Translations under genes and position numbers: made by a program
From: Streptomyces asoensis
GTDB taxonomy: Bacteria; Actinomycetota; Actinomycetes; Streptomycetales; Streptomycetaceae
Assembly: GCF_013085465.1 (NCBI RefSeq)
Contig: NZ_CP049838.1
Coordinates: 3,782,001 to 3,846,000 of the forward strand
DNA: 64,000 nt
Direction of reading: 5' to 3'
The notes under the pieces: generated by a model
Told to the model about the DNA's origin: nothing
Databases searched by the model: none
What the model saw: the letters and a program-made list of their open reading frames with translations, nothing else
Shown: piece by piece, positions 31,267 through 39,597 of the stretch
How positions within the stretch are numbered: the first letter of the stretch is position 1
Layout: every line of letters starts with the position of its first letter

Positions 31267-33008
31267 CGGTCACGCCTCCCCGGACGCCTCGCACGGACGG
31301 TCCCGCCTCCGTGCCGTCGGCGCGGTCCGCCGCCCGGTCCGGGGAGACGGCCGACGGGGCCGACGGGGCCGACGAAGCCGTCGCAGCGACCGCCGAGGCG
31401 GCGGCCGGCGAGAAGGGGGGCGGCGGGCAGGGCGGCGGCGAACTTCCCCCGGCCTCCCGTGGGTTCCTCGCCAAGGCCACGCTCGTCACCGCGGTCCTCT
31501 CGGTCGCCGGGGCCCTGCTCGGGCTGGTGCGGGACCAGGCGCTGGCCCGGCTGTTCGGGGCGGGCAGTGACACCGACGCCTTCCTCGTGGCGTGGACCGT
31601 GCCCGAGTTCGCGGCCACGCTGCTCATCGAGGACGGACTCGCGTTCGCCCTGATCCCGGCGTTCAGCATGGCGCTGGCCCGCCGCTCCCACGGCGCCCCC
31701 GGCGACCCGGTCCGCGCCCTGGTCGCCGGCACGCTGCCCCGCCTGTCGCTGGCCTTCGTCGCGATCGGCGCCCTGTTCATCGGCCTGGCACCGCAGTTGG
31801 TCGAGGTCCTCGCCCCGGGCCTGCCCGACCCCGCGCTCGCCGTCGACTGCACCCGGCTCACCGCCACCTGCGTGGTGAGCTTCGGGCTCGCCGGGTACTG
31901 TAGCGCCGCCCTGCGCGCGCACCGGCGGTACGGAGCGCCCGCGGCGATCTACGTCGCCTACAACGTCGGCATCATCACCGGGATGTTCGTGCTCGGGGGG
32001 CGCTGGGGGGTGCGCTCGGCGGCGGCCGGGGTCGCGGTCGGCGGGCTGCTGATGGTCCTCGTCCAGCTGCCCTCCCTGCTGGGGCAACTGAGGAAGCGCG
32101 GGGTGGCCGAGGAGGCCTCCGCGCAGGAGGAGGCCCGGCCCCTCGACACCCTGCTCCTCACGACCGTGCTCCTGTTCGCGCTGTGCCGGCAGTCCCAGGT
32201 CCTGATCGAGCGCTTCCTCGCCTCGCGGCTGCCGGCCGGGGCGATCTCGCACCTCAACTACGCGCAGAAGGTCGCGCAGATGCCGATGATCCTGTCGGTG
32301 ATGGTGTGCACGGTCACCTTCCCGGTGGTCGCGCGGGCGCTGGCCGAGGGGGACACCGAGCGGGCCCGCACCCGGGTGGAGCGGGATCTGGCGCTGGCCG
32401 CGTGTGTCGTGCTGCTGGGCACGGCGGCCGTGCTGGCCTGCTCGCCGCAGATCATCGAAGTGCTCTTCCAGCGGGGCGCGTTCACCGCCAAGGACACGGC
32501 GGCGACGGCGGGCGTGATGCGGGTGTACGCGCTCGGGCTGCTCGGCCAGACCCTGGTGGGCGTGCTGGTCCGCTCGTACTTCTCGGCGGGCCGCGGCTCC
32601 TGGTACCCGGTCGCCGCGATGGCCTCCGGGATCGTCGTGACCTCCTGGATCGGCGCGCTGAGCGTCGGTTCCTGGGGCGTGTACGGGATCGCCGCCGCCA
32701 ACGCGATCGGCATCACCGTCACCGCCCTCGTCCTGCTGGCCGGGATGGGTCCGCGCAGCGTTCCGGTCGAGGTCCGGGGCGTGCTGCGCGAACTGAGCCG
32801 GCCGGTGCGGGCGGCCCTGGTGGCCACCCTGGCGGGGTCCTTCGCCGCCGGTCGGTTCACCGACCCCCTGTCCGGACTGGCCGCCGGGGGGCTCACCGTG
32901 ACCGTCGTCTTCCTGCTGCTCGGCTGTGCCCTGGGCTCCCAGGGCATCGCCTCCGCACTCCGTTCCGTACGTTCCGCGACCCGAAGGTTCTCCCATGTCC
33001 GCTCCTGA
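31263..33008 (+). CDS. MurJ/Wzx-like lipid-linked oligosaccharide flippase
   Basis: This 581-residue protein starts at ATG 31263, overlapping the previous stop. A ~60-residue Ala/Gly/Pro-rich cytoplasmic leader precedes about 14 membrane segments. MATE-like MurJ motifs include LGLVRDQALARLFGAGSDTD, AFLVAWTVPEFAATLL and FQRGAFTAKDTAATAGVMRV. The superfamily flips lipid II or polysaccharide repeat units; placement beside the polymerase points to repeat-unit export rather than peptidoglycan synthesis. The next gene begins 14 nt inside its 3' end. Confidence 0.85.
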   Translation: MTVTPPRTPRTDGPASVPSARSAARSGETADGADGADEAVAATAEAAAGEKGGGGQGGGELPPASRGFLAKATLVTAVLSVAGALLGLVRDQALARLFGAGSDTDAFLVAWTVPEFAATLLIEDGLAFALIPAFSMALARRSHGAPGDPVRALVAGTLPRLSLAFVAIGALFIGLAPQLVEVLAPGLPDPALAVDCTRLTATCVVSFGLAGYCSAALRAHRRYGAPAAIYVAYNVGIITGMFVLGGRWGVRSAAAGVAVGGLLMVLVQLPSLLGQLRKRGVAEEASAQEEARPLDTLLLTTVLLFALCRQSQVLIERFLASRLPAGAISHLNYAQKVAQMPMILSVMVCTVTFPVVARALAEGDTERARTRVERDLALAACVVLLGTAAVLACSPQIIEVLFQRGAFTAKDTAATAGVMRVYALGLLGQTLVGVLVRSYFSAGRGSWYPVAAMASGIVVTSWIGALSVGSWGVYGIAAANAIGITVTALVLLAGMGPRSVPVEVRGVLRELSRPVRAALVATLAGSFAAGRFTDPLSGLAAGGLTVTVVFLLLGCALGSQGIASALRSVRSATRRFSHVRS

Positions 33009-33735
33009 CCACAGCAGACGCACTCCCGTCCCGTGGGTGGCGATGTACCACTCCGTGGGGGACTGCTCCGAGGATCCGTACCGCATCACCGTCACCCCCG
33101 AGCGGCTGGAGAAACAGCTGACGTGGCTGCGCCGACGCGGGCTGCGCGGCGTCTCCATGGCGAAACTGCTCGCCGCCCGCGCCCGGGGCGAGGGCCGCGA
33201 CCTGGTCGGTCTCACCTTCGACGACGGTTACGCCGACTTCCTCACCGAAGCGCTTCCCGTGCTGCGCCGCCACCGCTGCACGGCCACCCTGTTCGTGCTG
33301 CCCGGCCGGCTCGGCGGCGACAACGCCTGGGACCCGCTGGGCCCGCGCAAGCCGCTGCTGACCGCCGACGGCATCCGCCGCGCGGCCCACGAGGGCGTCG
33401 AGATCGGCTCGCACGGTCTCACCCACGTCGACCTGACCAAGGCCGACGACCTCACCCTCAAGACGGAGACCGTCGAGAGCCGCGCGGCCCTCACCGCGTT
33501 GCTCGGCACCGAGGTCGACGGCTTCTGCTACCCGTACGGGACGATCGACCAGCGCGCCATGGACGCCGTACGCGAAGCCGGTTACAGCTACGCCTGCGCG
33601 ATCGACCCCGGCTCGCTGAACGGGCTCCACGCCCTTCCCCGCCTGCACATCGGGCAGGACGACAACTTCGTCCGCATGCACCTGAAGTACCGGCTGCACC
33701 GGCTGCGCCGGCGGCCCGTCGAGGGGCTGCGGTGA
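32995..33735 (+). CDS. Polysaccharide deacetylase (NodB/CE4 family)
   Basis: This 246-residue protein starts at ATG 32995, inside the end of the flippase gene. CE4 motifs are clear: LTFDDGYADFL (metal Asp and catalytic Asp) near residue 71, ATLFVLPG, EIGSHGLTHVDL (His metal ligands) near 136, and a closing GFCYPYGTIDQRAMDAVREA. No signal peptide is visible, so it would act on a cytoplasmic precursor or be exported atypically. It removes N-acetyl groups from a hexosamine in the glycan. The stop overlaps the GTG of the next glycosyltransferase. Confidence 0.88.
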   Translation: MSAPDHSRRTPVPWVAMYHSVGDCSEDPYRITVTPERLEKQLTWLRRRGLRGVSMAKLLAARARGEGRDLVGLTFDDGYADFLTEALPVLRRHRCTATLFVLPGRLGGDNAWDPLGPRKPLLTADGIRRAAHEGVEIGSHGLTHVDLTKADDLTLKTETVESRAALTALLGTEVDGFCYPYGTIDQRAMDAVREAGYSYACAIDPGSLNGLHALPRLHIGQDDNFVRMHLKYRLHRLRRRPVEGLR

Positions 33736-34895
33736 AGGCACTGCACATCATCACGGGGCTCGGCGTCGGCGGTGCCGAGCAGCAACTGCGGTTGCTGCTG
33801 CGGCACCTGCCGGTCGAGTGCGAGGTGGTGACGCTGACGAACCCGGGGACGGTGGCCGACGGACTGGCCGCGGACGGGGTCCGGGTCGTCCACCTCGGCA
33901 TGGCCGGCAACCGCGACCTGGCCGCGCTGCCCCGCCTGGTCCGGATCATCCGCTCCGGCGGCTACGACCTCGTCCACACCCATCTCTACCGGGCCTGCGT
34001 CTACGGCCGGCTGGCCGCGCGGCTCGCCGGGGTCCGCGCGGTCGTCGCCACCGAACACTCCCTGGGCGACTCGCAGATGGAGGGGCGGAAACTGACCTCC
34101 GGGGTCCGTGCGCTCTACCTCGCCAGCGAGCGGCTGGGCCGCACCACGGTCGCCGTCTCCCCCACGGTCGCCGACCGCCTGCGCGGCTGGGGGGTCCCCG
34201 ACCCGCGGATCGAGGTCGTCCCCAACGGCATCGACCTGGCCCGCTTCCGCTTCGACCCGGACGCCCGCCGGCACACCCGGCGCCGCCTCGGCCTGCCCGA
34301 CCACGCCTATGTCGTCGGCGGCGTCGGACGGCTCACGGCGGGCAAACGCTTCGACGTCCTCATCCACGCCCTCGCCCGGCTCCCCGCCGACCACTGGCTG
34401 TTGCTGGTCGGCGGCGGCCCCGAGGAGAACGTGCTGCGCCGCACCGCGCACGAGGCGGGGGTCGCCGACCGGGTCCTGTTCACCGGCGAACGCCCCTGTG
34501 TTCCCGACGGCACCCCCGGCCCCGACCTGCCGTCCCTCACCTCCGCCATGGACCTGTTCGTCTCCCCGTCCCCCGAGGAGACCTTCGGTCTGGCCGTCGT
34601 CGAGGCGCTGGCCAGCGGCCTGCCCGTGCTCTACGCCTCCTGCCCCGCGATCGAGCAGCTGCCCACCCGGGCGGCGGGCGCCCGCCGGGTGACCGGCGGA
34701 ACCGAGGCGTTCGTCCGCGCGCTGACCGAGGCACGCGCGCAGACCCCCGGCCCGCGCACCGCCGCCGAAGCCGCCCGCCACTACGACATCACCCGCAGCG
34801 CCGCCCAGCTCATGGACGTGTACGCGGCCACCGTTTCCGGACCACCCCTGCTCTCCCCCGCCACCCCGACACCCCAGGGAGTCAGTTCCCCATGA
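33732..34895 (+). CDS. Glycosyltransferase family 4 (second)
   Basis: This 387-residue protein starts at GTG 33732 (GTGA overlap). The N-terminal domain has HIITGLGVGGAEQQLRLLL and YDLVHTHLYRACVYGRLAAR. The C-terminal donor domain has IEVVPNGIDLARFRF, GVGRLTAGKRFDVLIHAL and the E-x7-E motif SPEETFGLAVVEALASGLPV. The GGAEQ opening is common in family-4 enzymes making exopolysaccharide repeat units. Together with the family-4 enzyme at 27358 and the sugar-1-phosphate transferase, it implies a repeat of at least three sugars. Confidence 0.88.
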   Translation: MKALHIITGLGVGGAEQQLRLLLRHLPVECEVVTLTNPGTVADGLAADGVRVVHLGMAGNRDLAALPRLVRIIRSGGYDLVHTHLYRACVYGRLAARLAGVRAVVATEHSLGDSQMEGRKLTSGVRALYLASERLGRTTVAVSPTVADRLRGWGVPDPRIEVVPNGIDLARFRFDPDARRHTRRRLGLPDHAYVVGGVGRLTAGKRFDVLIHALARLPADHWLLLVGGGPEENVLRRTAHEAGVADRVLFTGERPCVPDGTPGPDLPSLTSAMDLFVSPSPEETFGLAVVEALASGLPVLYASCPAIEQLPTRAAGARRVTGGTEAFVRALTEARAQTPGPRTAAEAARHYDITRSAAQLMDVYAATVSGPPLLSPATPTPQGVSSP

Positions 34896-35539
34896 CCGAG
34901 AACCCCCGCCGCCCCGCCGCCCTGCGCCGCGCCAAGGCGCTCCCGCCCTGGTCCCTGCTCGCGGTCGGCGCCGTCGCCGGCGGACTGCTCGGCGGCACCT
35001 ACGGCACCCTCAAGCCGCCCACGTACACGGCCACCGCCTATGTCGTCGCCGTCCCCACCGAGAAGTCCGACCCGGCGTCCGCGCTCGGCTTCGCGCAGGC
35101 CTACGGCCGGGTCGCCGCGCAGCTGGCGGTGCTCGGGGACGCGCAGGTGTGGGCCGGCGTGCCGGTGAAGACGCTCCAGCAGAGCGTGCAGACCGCGACC
35201 TCGCCGGACGCCCCGATGGTCTCGATCTCGGCGACCTCCTCGCGGGCCGACCTGGCCGCCGACATGGCCAACGCGGTCTCCCGCTCGCTGACCCAGCACG
35301 CCAAGAGCTCCCGGACCGCCACCAACGTCGAGCTCCAGCAGTTCGCCCGCGCGGTCCGGCCGACCAGCCCCTCCTCGGTGTCCCCGGCGGTGACGGGTCT
35401 GGTGGGAGCGAGCGCGGGCGGCCTGCTCGGCGGGCTGCTGCTGCTGGTGCGGCCGAGGCGGGGCCAAGAGGACGAGGCCGCGCGCCCCGCCGCCGTCCCC
35501 GGCCCGGCCCTCGCCGCCGACGCCCACGGAGCGCTGTGA
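34892..35539 (+). CDS. Wzz/CapA-like chain-length protein
   Basis: This 215-residue protein starts at ATG 34892, overlapping the previous stop. It has two membrane segments: an N-terminal one (SLLAVGAVAGGLLGGTYG) and a C-terminal one (VTGLVGASAGGLLGGLLLLV) that bracket an outer domain with YTATAYVVAVPTE and SRADLAADMANAVSRSLTQH. This is the topology of Wzz polysaccharide co-polymerases, which set glycan chain length. It lacks the tyrosine-kinase domain found in fused bacterial versions. It is encoded within the coupled polysaccharide operon. Confidence 0.78.
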   Translation: MTENPRRPAALRRAKALPPWSLLAVGAVAGGLLGGTYGTLKPPTYTATAYVVAVPTEKSDPASALGFAQAYGRVAAQLAVLGDAQVWAGVPVKTLQQSVQTATSPDAPMVSISATSSRADLAADMANAVSRSLTQHAKSSRTATNVELQQFARAVRPTSPSSVSPAVTGLVGASAGGLLGGLLLLVRPRRGQEDEAARPAAVPGPALAADAHGAL

Positions 35540-36651
35540 AGCCGACGTTCACGACCGAACTCGTCACCGACGAGCGGGCCTTCGCCGCCCTCGCCCCCGC
35601 CTGGGGCCGGCTGTACCAGCGGTGCGCGAGTGCCACCCCGTTCCAGAGCCACGCCTGGCTCCACTCGTGGTGGCTGTCGTACGGCAGGCGCGGCCGGCTG
35701 CGTCTGCTGCTGGTCCGCGACGGCGGTGAACTCGTCGCCGCGGCCCCGCTGATGGCCGTACGCCGACCGCTGCCGGCGCTCGTGCCGCTCGGCGGGGCGA
35801 TCTCCGACTACGGGGACGTCCTCGTCGACGACGAACAGGGCGAGCTTGCCGTCGCCGCGCTCACCGAGGGCCTCGCGGCGGCCGCCCGCACCGCGCTGAT
35901 CGACTTCCGCGAGGTGCGGCCGGGCGGCGCGGTGGAGCAGGTCTACGAGCGCTGGCACGGCCCCCGGCGGCGGGTGAGCGACTCGGTGTGCCTGGAGCTG
36001 CCCGCCGTGCCCATGGACGAGCTGGTGGCCCGGCTGCCGTCGGCGAAGGCCCAGCGGGTGCGCGCCAAGCTGCGCAAACTGACCGCGCTGGGCGTCGAGC
36101 GTCAGGTCGTGTGCCCGGAAGAAGTCGACTCGGCGCTGCGCCGGCTGCTGGAGCTGCACCAGTTGCAGTGGCAGGGGCGGAAGGTGACGGGTGAGCACCT
36201 GCGGGCGCGGTTCTGCGAGCACCTGGTGCGGTCGGTCGGGCCGATGGTGCGCTCCGGGGACGCGGTGGTCACCGAGTTCCGGCTCGACGACGACGTGGTG
36301 GCCGTCGATCTGACGCTGCTGTCGCGGCGGCTGGCCGGGGGCTATCTCTACGGCGCCCATCCCCGGCTGCGCGAACGCAAGGCGGACGTGGCGGTGATGC
36401 TGCTCGACGCGTGCGCCGAGCACTCCCGCAGCGGGGGCCGCGCCGCGCTCAGCCTGCTGCGCGGCAACGAGCCCTACAAGCACCACTGGCGGCCCGAACC
36501 GGTCGTCAACCAGAGGCTGCTGCTGGCCCGTCGGCGCACCGCGCCGTTGCTGTCGGCGGTCGTGTGCGACGTGGCCGCGCGACGGCGGGGCAAGGAGTTG
36601 CTGCTCCGGCTGGAGCAGCGGAGGGAGCGTGACGGTGGCGGCAGGTCCTGA
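35536..36651 (+). CDS. FemAB/CelD-like GNAT acyltransferase
   Basis: This 371-residue protein starts at GTG 35536, overlapping the previous stop. It matches the CelD/BcsL type: TPFQSHAWLHSWWLSYG at ~35, KAQRVRAKLRKLTALGVE near 175, AVVTEFRLDDDVVAVDLTLL near 250, and the typical end ALSLLRGNEPYKHHWRPE. Members of this family acylate sugars or lipid-linked amines in exopolysaccharide pathways. The neighbouring deacetylase would supply free amines. It ends the chain of coupled genes; a bidirectional hairpin overlaps its stop. Confidence 0.8.
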   Translation: MKPTFTTELVTDERAFAALAPAWGRLYQRCASATPFQSHAWLHSWWLSYGRRGRLRLLLVRDGGELVAAAPLMAVRRPLPALVPLGGAISDYGDVLVDDEQGELAVAALTEGLAAAARTALIDFREVRPGGAVEQVYERWHGPRRRVSDSVCLELPAVPMDELVARLPSAKAQRVRAKLRKLTALGVERQVVCPEEVDSALRRLLELHQLQWQGRKVTGEHLRARFCEHLVRSVGPMVRSGDAVVTEFRLDDDVVAVDLTLLSRRLAGGYLYGAHPRLRERKADVAVMLLDACAEHSRSGGRAALSLLRGNEPYKHHWRPEPVVNQRLLLARRRTAPLLSAVVCDVAARRRGKELLLRLEQRRERDGGGRS

Positions 36652-36669
36652 CGCGGGCCTGCCGCCACC
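36634..36669. terminator. Bidirectional terminator closing the polysaccharide operon
   Basis: GGTGGCGGCAGG pairs with CCTGCCGCCACC around a 12-nt loop. It overlaps the last codons of the FemAB-like gene and precedes the 3' end of the convergent GH26-like gene. Confidence 0.7.
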
Positions 36670-36679
36670 GCACCGCGGT

Positions 36680-38077
36680 TCACCGGTCGGCCGACCACCA
36701 GTCCAGTCGGAAGCACAGCTTGCCGCCGATCCAGTACTCGACCCAGTCGCCGAGGTTCAGCGGAGTGCAGTTCCCCGGGGGTTCGGCGGGGGGCTCGGTC
36801 GTGGGATCCGTCGAGGGCGCCGGACTCGTCGGTGCGGTGCTCGGCTCGTCGGTGCGGCCGGACAGCAGCGAGCGATAGACGGAGGACGACTGCGGGTTCT
36901 GCCCGCACAGCCACACGCCGTGCGGGCAGTAGTCGGTCACCGTGTTGTACACCGGTTTGTGCTCGTCCATCCAGGCGAGCATGCGCCTCATGTATTCGGC
37001 GTTGTCACCGTTGCGGAAGAGTCCCCATTCGGGATAGGAAATGGGCTTGCCATGGCTTTTGGCGAAGTCCACGTGCGCCTGGAGCCCGTAGGGTTCTTTC
37101 ACCTGCTCGTCGAAGGACAGGCCGGACGGCTGGTCGTAGGAATCCATTCCGAGAATGTCGACCGTGTCGTCCCCCGGATAGCACTCGGTCCACGGAACGG
37201 CGTCCTTGCCGCGGGTCGGCGTGAAGTCGAACCTGAATTTCTGGCCCGGCACCGAGCGCATGGTGGAGACGATCCTGTTCCAGTACTTCTTCCAGGCCTC
37301 CGGGTCCGGCCCACACCGATGGGTGTACGTGATGCCGTTCATCTCCCAGCCGAGCACGATCACCGTGTCCGGCACCTTCAGCGCGACCAGCCGCTCGGCG
37401 AGAGCCCTGAAGTGGTGATCGAACTCCCCGGCCGCACCCTGCCGCAACAGCCCGCGCACCTCCTCGTCGGACACCCCCTCCTCGTTGCGCTCCATCATGG
37501 GCACGTTGAGGACGAGCATGCGGTCGTCCTTCTCCAGCCTCCAGTCCGCCCACACGTCGAGGAAGCCGGGCGGGCCCTCGATGTTGTGCCACCGGTCGCC
37601 CGGCAGGTAGGTGTGGCCGACGCGCAGCTCCGCGCCGTCCAGCCACTCGCTGAGCTGGGCGATCCGGGCCACGCCCAGGGCGCCGTAGTCGAGGTAGGCG
37701 CCGAAGGCGGGGGCGCCCTTCACGGACGGGTCGGACGGGACGGACGGGACGGACGGGGTGGACGGCGTGGCGGTCTCCGCCGGCGTCACCGGCGCCTCGG
37801 AGGCCACTGGTACCTCGGGGGTCACCGGGACCTCGGGGGTCACCGGTGCCGCCGGTGTCGCGCTCGGGGCGGGTACGACCGGGTCGGGCTCAGCGGGTGC
37901 GGGGAGGGTCACGGCGGCCGTCGGGACGGTCGGGGTGGGAGCGGGAGGATCGGCGACCCGCACCACCCCCGCACCCGCGGCGAATCCAGGTCCGGACGCC
38001 AGGGCGGCCGACGCCGCGACCGCTGCCGCGACGAAGGCCAGCCGTCGGGACCGTGCGCGTCGCTGCTGTGGGGCCAT
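36680..38077 (-). CDS. Secreted GH26-like glycoside hydrolase
   Basis: This 465-residue protein starts at ATG 38077 with AGGAG upstream. The signal peptide covers residues ~1-36 (FVAAAVAASAALASGPG). A Pro/Thr/Val linker (~40-115; VTPEVPVTPEVPV) leads to a catalytic domain. GH26-type motifs are VIVLGWEMNGITYTH (acid/base Glu) near 240, WKKYWNRIVSTMRSVPG, ILGMDSYDQPSG and ISYPEWGLF (nucleophile Glu) near 345. The last ~30 residues contain two Cys (NCTPLNLGD, KLCFRLDW). It probably trims or degrades a beta-linked polysaccharide outside the cell, perhaps the one made by the adjacent operon. Confidence 0.8.
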   Translation of the reverse strand: MAPQQRRARSRRLAFVAAAVAASAALASGPGFAAGAGVVRVADPPAPTPTVPTAAVTLPAPAEPDPVVPAPSATPAAPVTPEVPVTPEVPVASEAPVTPAETATPSTPSVPSVPSDPSVKGAPAFGAYLDYGALGVARIAQLSEWLDGAELRVGHTYLPGDRWHNIEGPPGFLDVWADWRLEKDDRMLVLNVPMMERNEEGVSDEEVRGLLRQGAAGEFDHHFRALAERLVALKVPDTVIVLGWEMNGITYTHRCGPDPEAWKKYWNRIVSTMRSVPGQKFRFDFTPTRGKDAVPWTECYPGDDTVDILGMDSYDQPSGLSFDEQVKEPYGLQAHVDFAKSHGKPISYPEWGLFRNGDNAEYMRRMLAWMDEHKPVYNTVTDYCPHGVWLCGQNPQSSSVYRSLLSGRTDEPSTAPTSPAPSTDPTTEPPAEPPGNCTPLNLGDWVEYWIGGKLCFRLDWWSADR

Positions 38078-38238
38078 GCCTGCTCCTTTCTCCACTCTCA
38101 CGTAACGCGCAAGGATCGCGCCTTACTGACACTCAGTCATATGAAAGTCACACGAAAAGGAATTACGCCACCGCCGTTACGGCTTTCGAGTGCCTCGATC
38201 GCCCATACCGGTGAACTGAACCGAAGGACCCGGAAAAA

Positions 38239-39597
38239 ATGCCCGAGTCGCTGCTCGACACCCGCGTCCCCGCCGTTCTGCTGCGGATCGACCGGAATCC
38301 CTTTCACCACGGAACGCTGGGTGCCGTGCGCTCTCTCGGCAGAGCCGGAATCGACGTGCACGTGGTCGCCGACTCCACGGGAAGCCCCGTACGCAAGTCC
38401 CGTTTCGTACGCCAGTTGCATCCCCCGCCGCCGCCCGGAGCCACCCTCGCCGACATCGCGGCCACCCTGCTGCGGGTCGCCGCCCGCGTCGAGCGGCCCG
38501 CCGTGCTGATCCCGATGGACGACGCCGGCGCGGTCGCGGTGAGCCGTCTGCGCGAGGAGCTGGCGCCCGCCTACCTGCTGCCGCAACAACCCGGCTCGGT
38601 GCCCGAACGGGTCGCCGACAAGGCGGAACTGACCAGGCTGTGCGCCGCGGCGGACGTGCCGCACCCGCTCACCGTGATCCCGGACAGCGCGGCGCAGGCC
38701 GCCTCCGCCGCCTGGCGGCTCGGTCTGCCGGTGGTGGCGAAGTGGAGCCGGCCCTGGCTGCTGCCCGCCGATTCGGGGCTGCGCAGCACGGTCGTGGTGC
38801 GCTCCACCCAGGAGGCGCGCGACCTGTACCTGCGCACCCCCGAGGCCGGCAGCCAACTGCTGCTCCAGGCCTTCCTGCCGCCGGGCCAGGACCGCGACTG
38901 GTTCTTCCACGGGTACGCCGACCGCTCCGGCGCGGTCGGCGGCGGTGGCCCGGGCCGCAAGCTGTGCGCCTGGCCACGCGGCGCGGGGCTCACGGCGGTG
39001 GGCGAGTGGACCGAGAACCCGCAGGTGCGGACACTGGCCCAGCGGCTCACCGACGAACTCGGCTACCGGGGCATCTTCGACCTCGACTTCCGCCGCTGCG
39101 GCGCGACGGGCGACTACCACCTGCTCGACTTCAACCCGCGCCCCGGCGCCCAGTTCCGGCTCTTCGCCGACGGCGCCGGACTAGACGTCGTCCGCGCCCA
39201 GCACCTCGATCTGACACACCGCCCGCTGCCGGCCGGGGTGCCGCTGCCGGGCCGGGCGTTCGTGGTGGAGAACTACGCGCCGCTGGCCGCGCTGCGACCG
39301 GCGCGCCGCGGCCGTGAGCTGGCCTGGCACGCGGGCGACGACACCGCTCCCGGCCGGGCCATGTGGGGCCTGTGGGGCGCCCATGTCGCCCGTCGGTTGC
39401 TCGACCGGCTGCGCCGGGCCGGTGCCTCGGGCGCGGCCGGGGTCCGACCCCGCGTGGTCCGCCAGGCGACGCCGCCCATGCCGTCCCTGACGGACCTGAC
39501 CGAACCGCCGCCGAGCACACCGGCCCCGAGCACGCCGGTCCCGACCGCACCTGCCCCGGCCGCACCCACCGACGACGAGAAAGCGAGCAGCTGCTGA
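38239..39597 (+). CDS. ATP-grasp enzyme
   Basis: This 452-residue protein starts at ATG 38239. The ATP-grasp fold is shown by VADKAELTRLCAAADVPHPL at ~115, the lysine in PVVAKWSRPWLL near 165, and the metal-binding end YHLLDFNPRPGAQFRLF near 295. N-terminally, VPAVLLRIDRNPFHHGTLGA resembles carboxylate-amine ligases acting on cell-surface precursors. A Pro/Thr-rich tail follows residue 400. It would ligate an acid to an amine with ATP. It overlaps the flavoprotein gene by 1 nt (TGATG), suggesting the two modify the same substrate. The substrate is unknown. Confidence 0.8.
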   Translation: MPESLLDTRVPAVLLRIDRNPFHHGTLGAVRSLGRAGIDVHVVADSTGSPVRKSRFVRQLHPPPPPGATLADIAATLLRVAARVERPAVLIPMDDAGAVAVSRLREELAPAYLLPQQPGSVPERVADKAELTRLCAAADVPHPLTVIPDSAAQAASAAWRLGLPVVAKWSRPWLLPADSGLRSTVVVRSTQEARDLYLRTPEAGSQLLLQAFLPPGQDRDWFFHGYADRSGAVGGGGPGRKLCAWPRGAGLTAVGEWTENPQVRTLAQRLTDELGYRGIFDLDFRRCGATGDYHLLDFNPRPGAQFRLFADGAGLDVVRAQHLDLTHRPLPAGVPLPGRAFVVENYAPLAALRPARRGRELAWHAGDDTAPGRAMWGLWGAHVARRLLDRLRRAGASGAAGVRPRVVRQATPPMPSLTDLTEPPPSTPAPSTPVPTAPAPAAPTDDEKASSC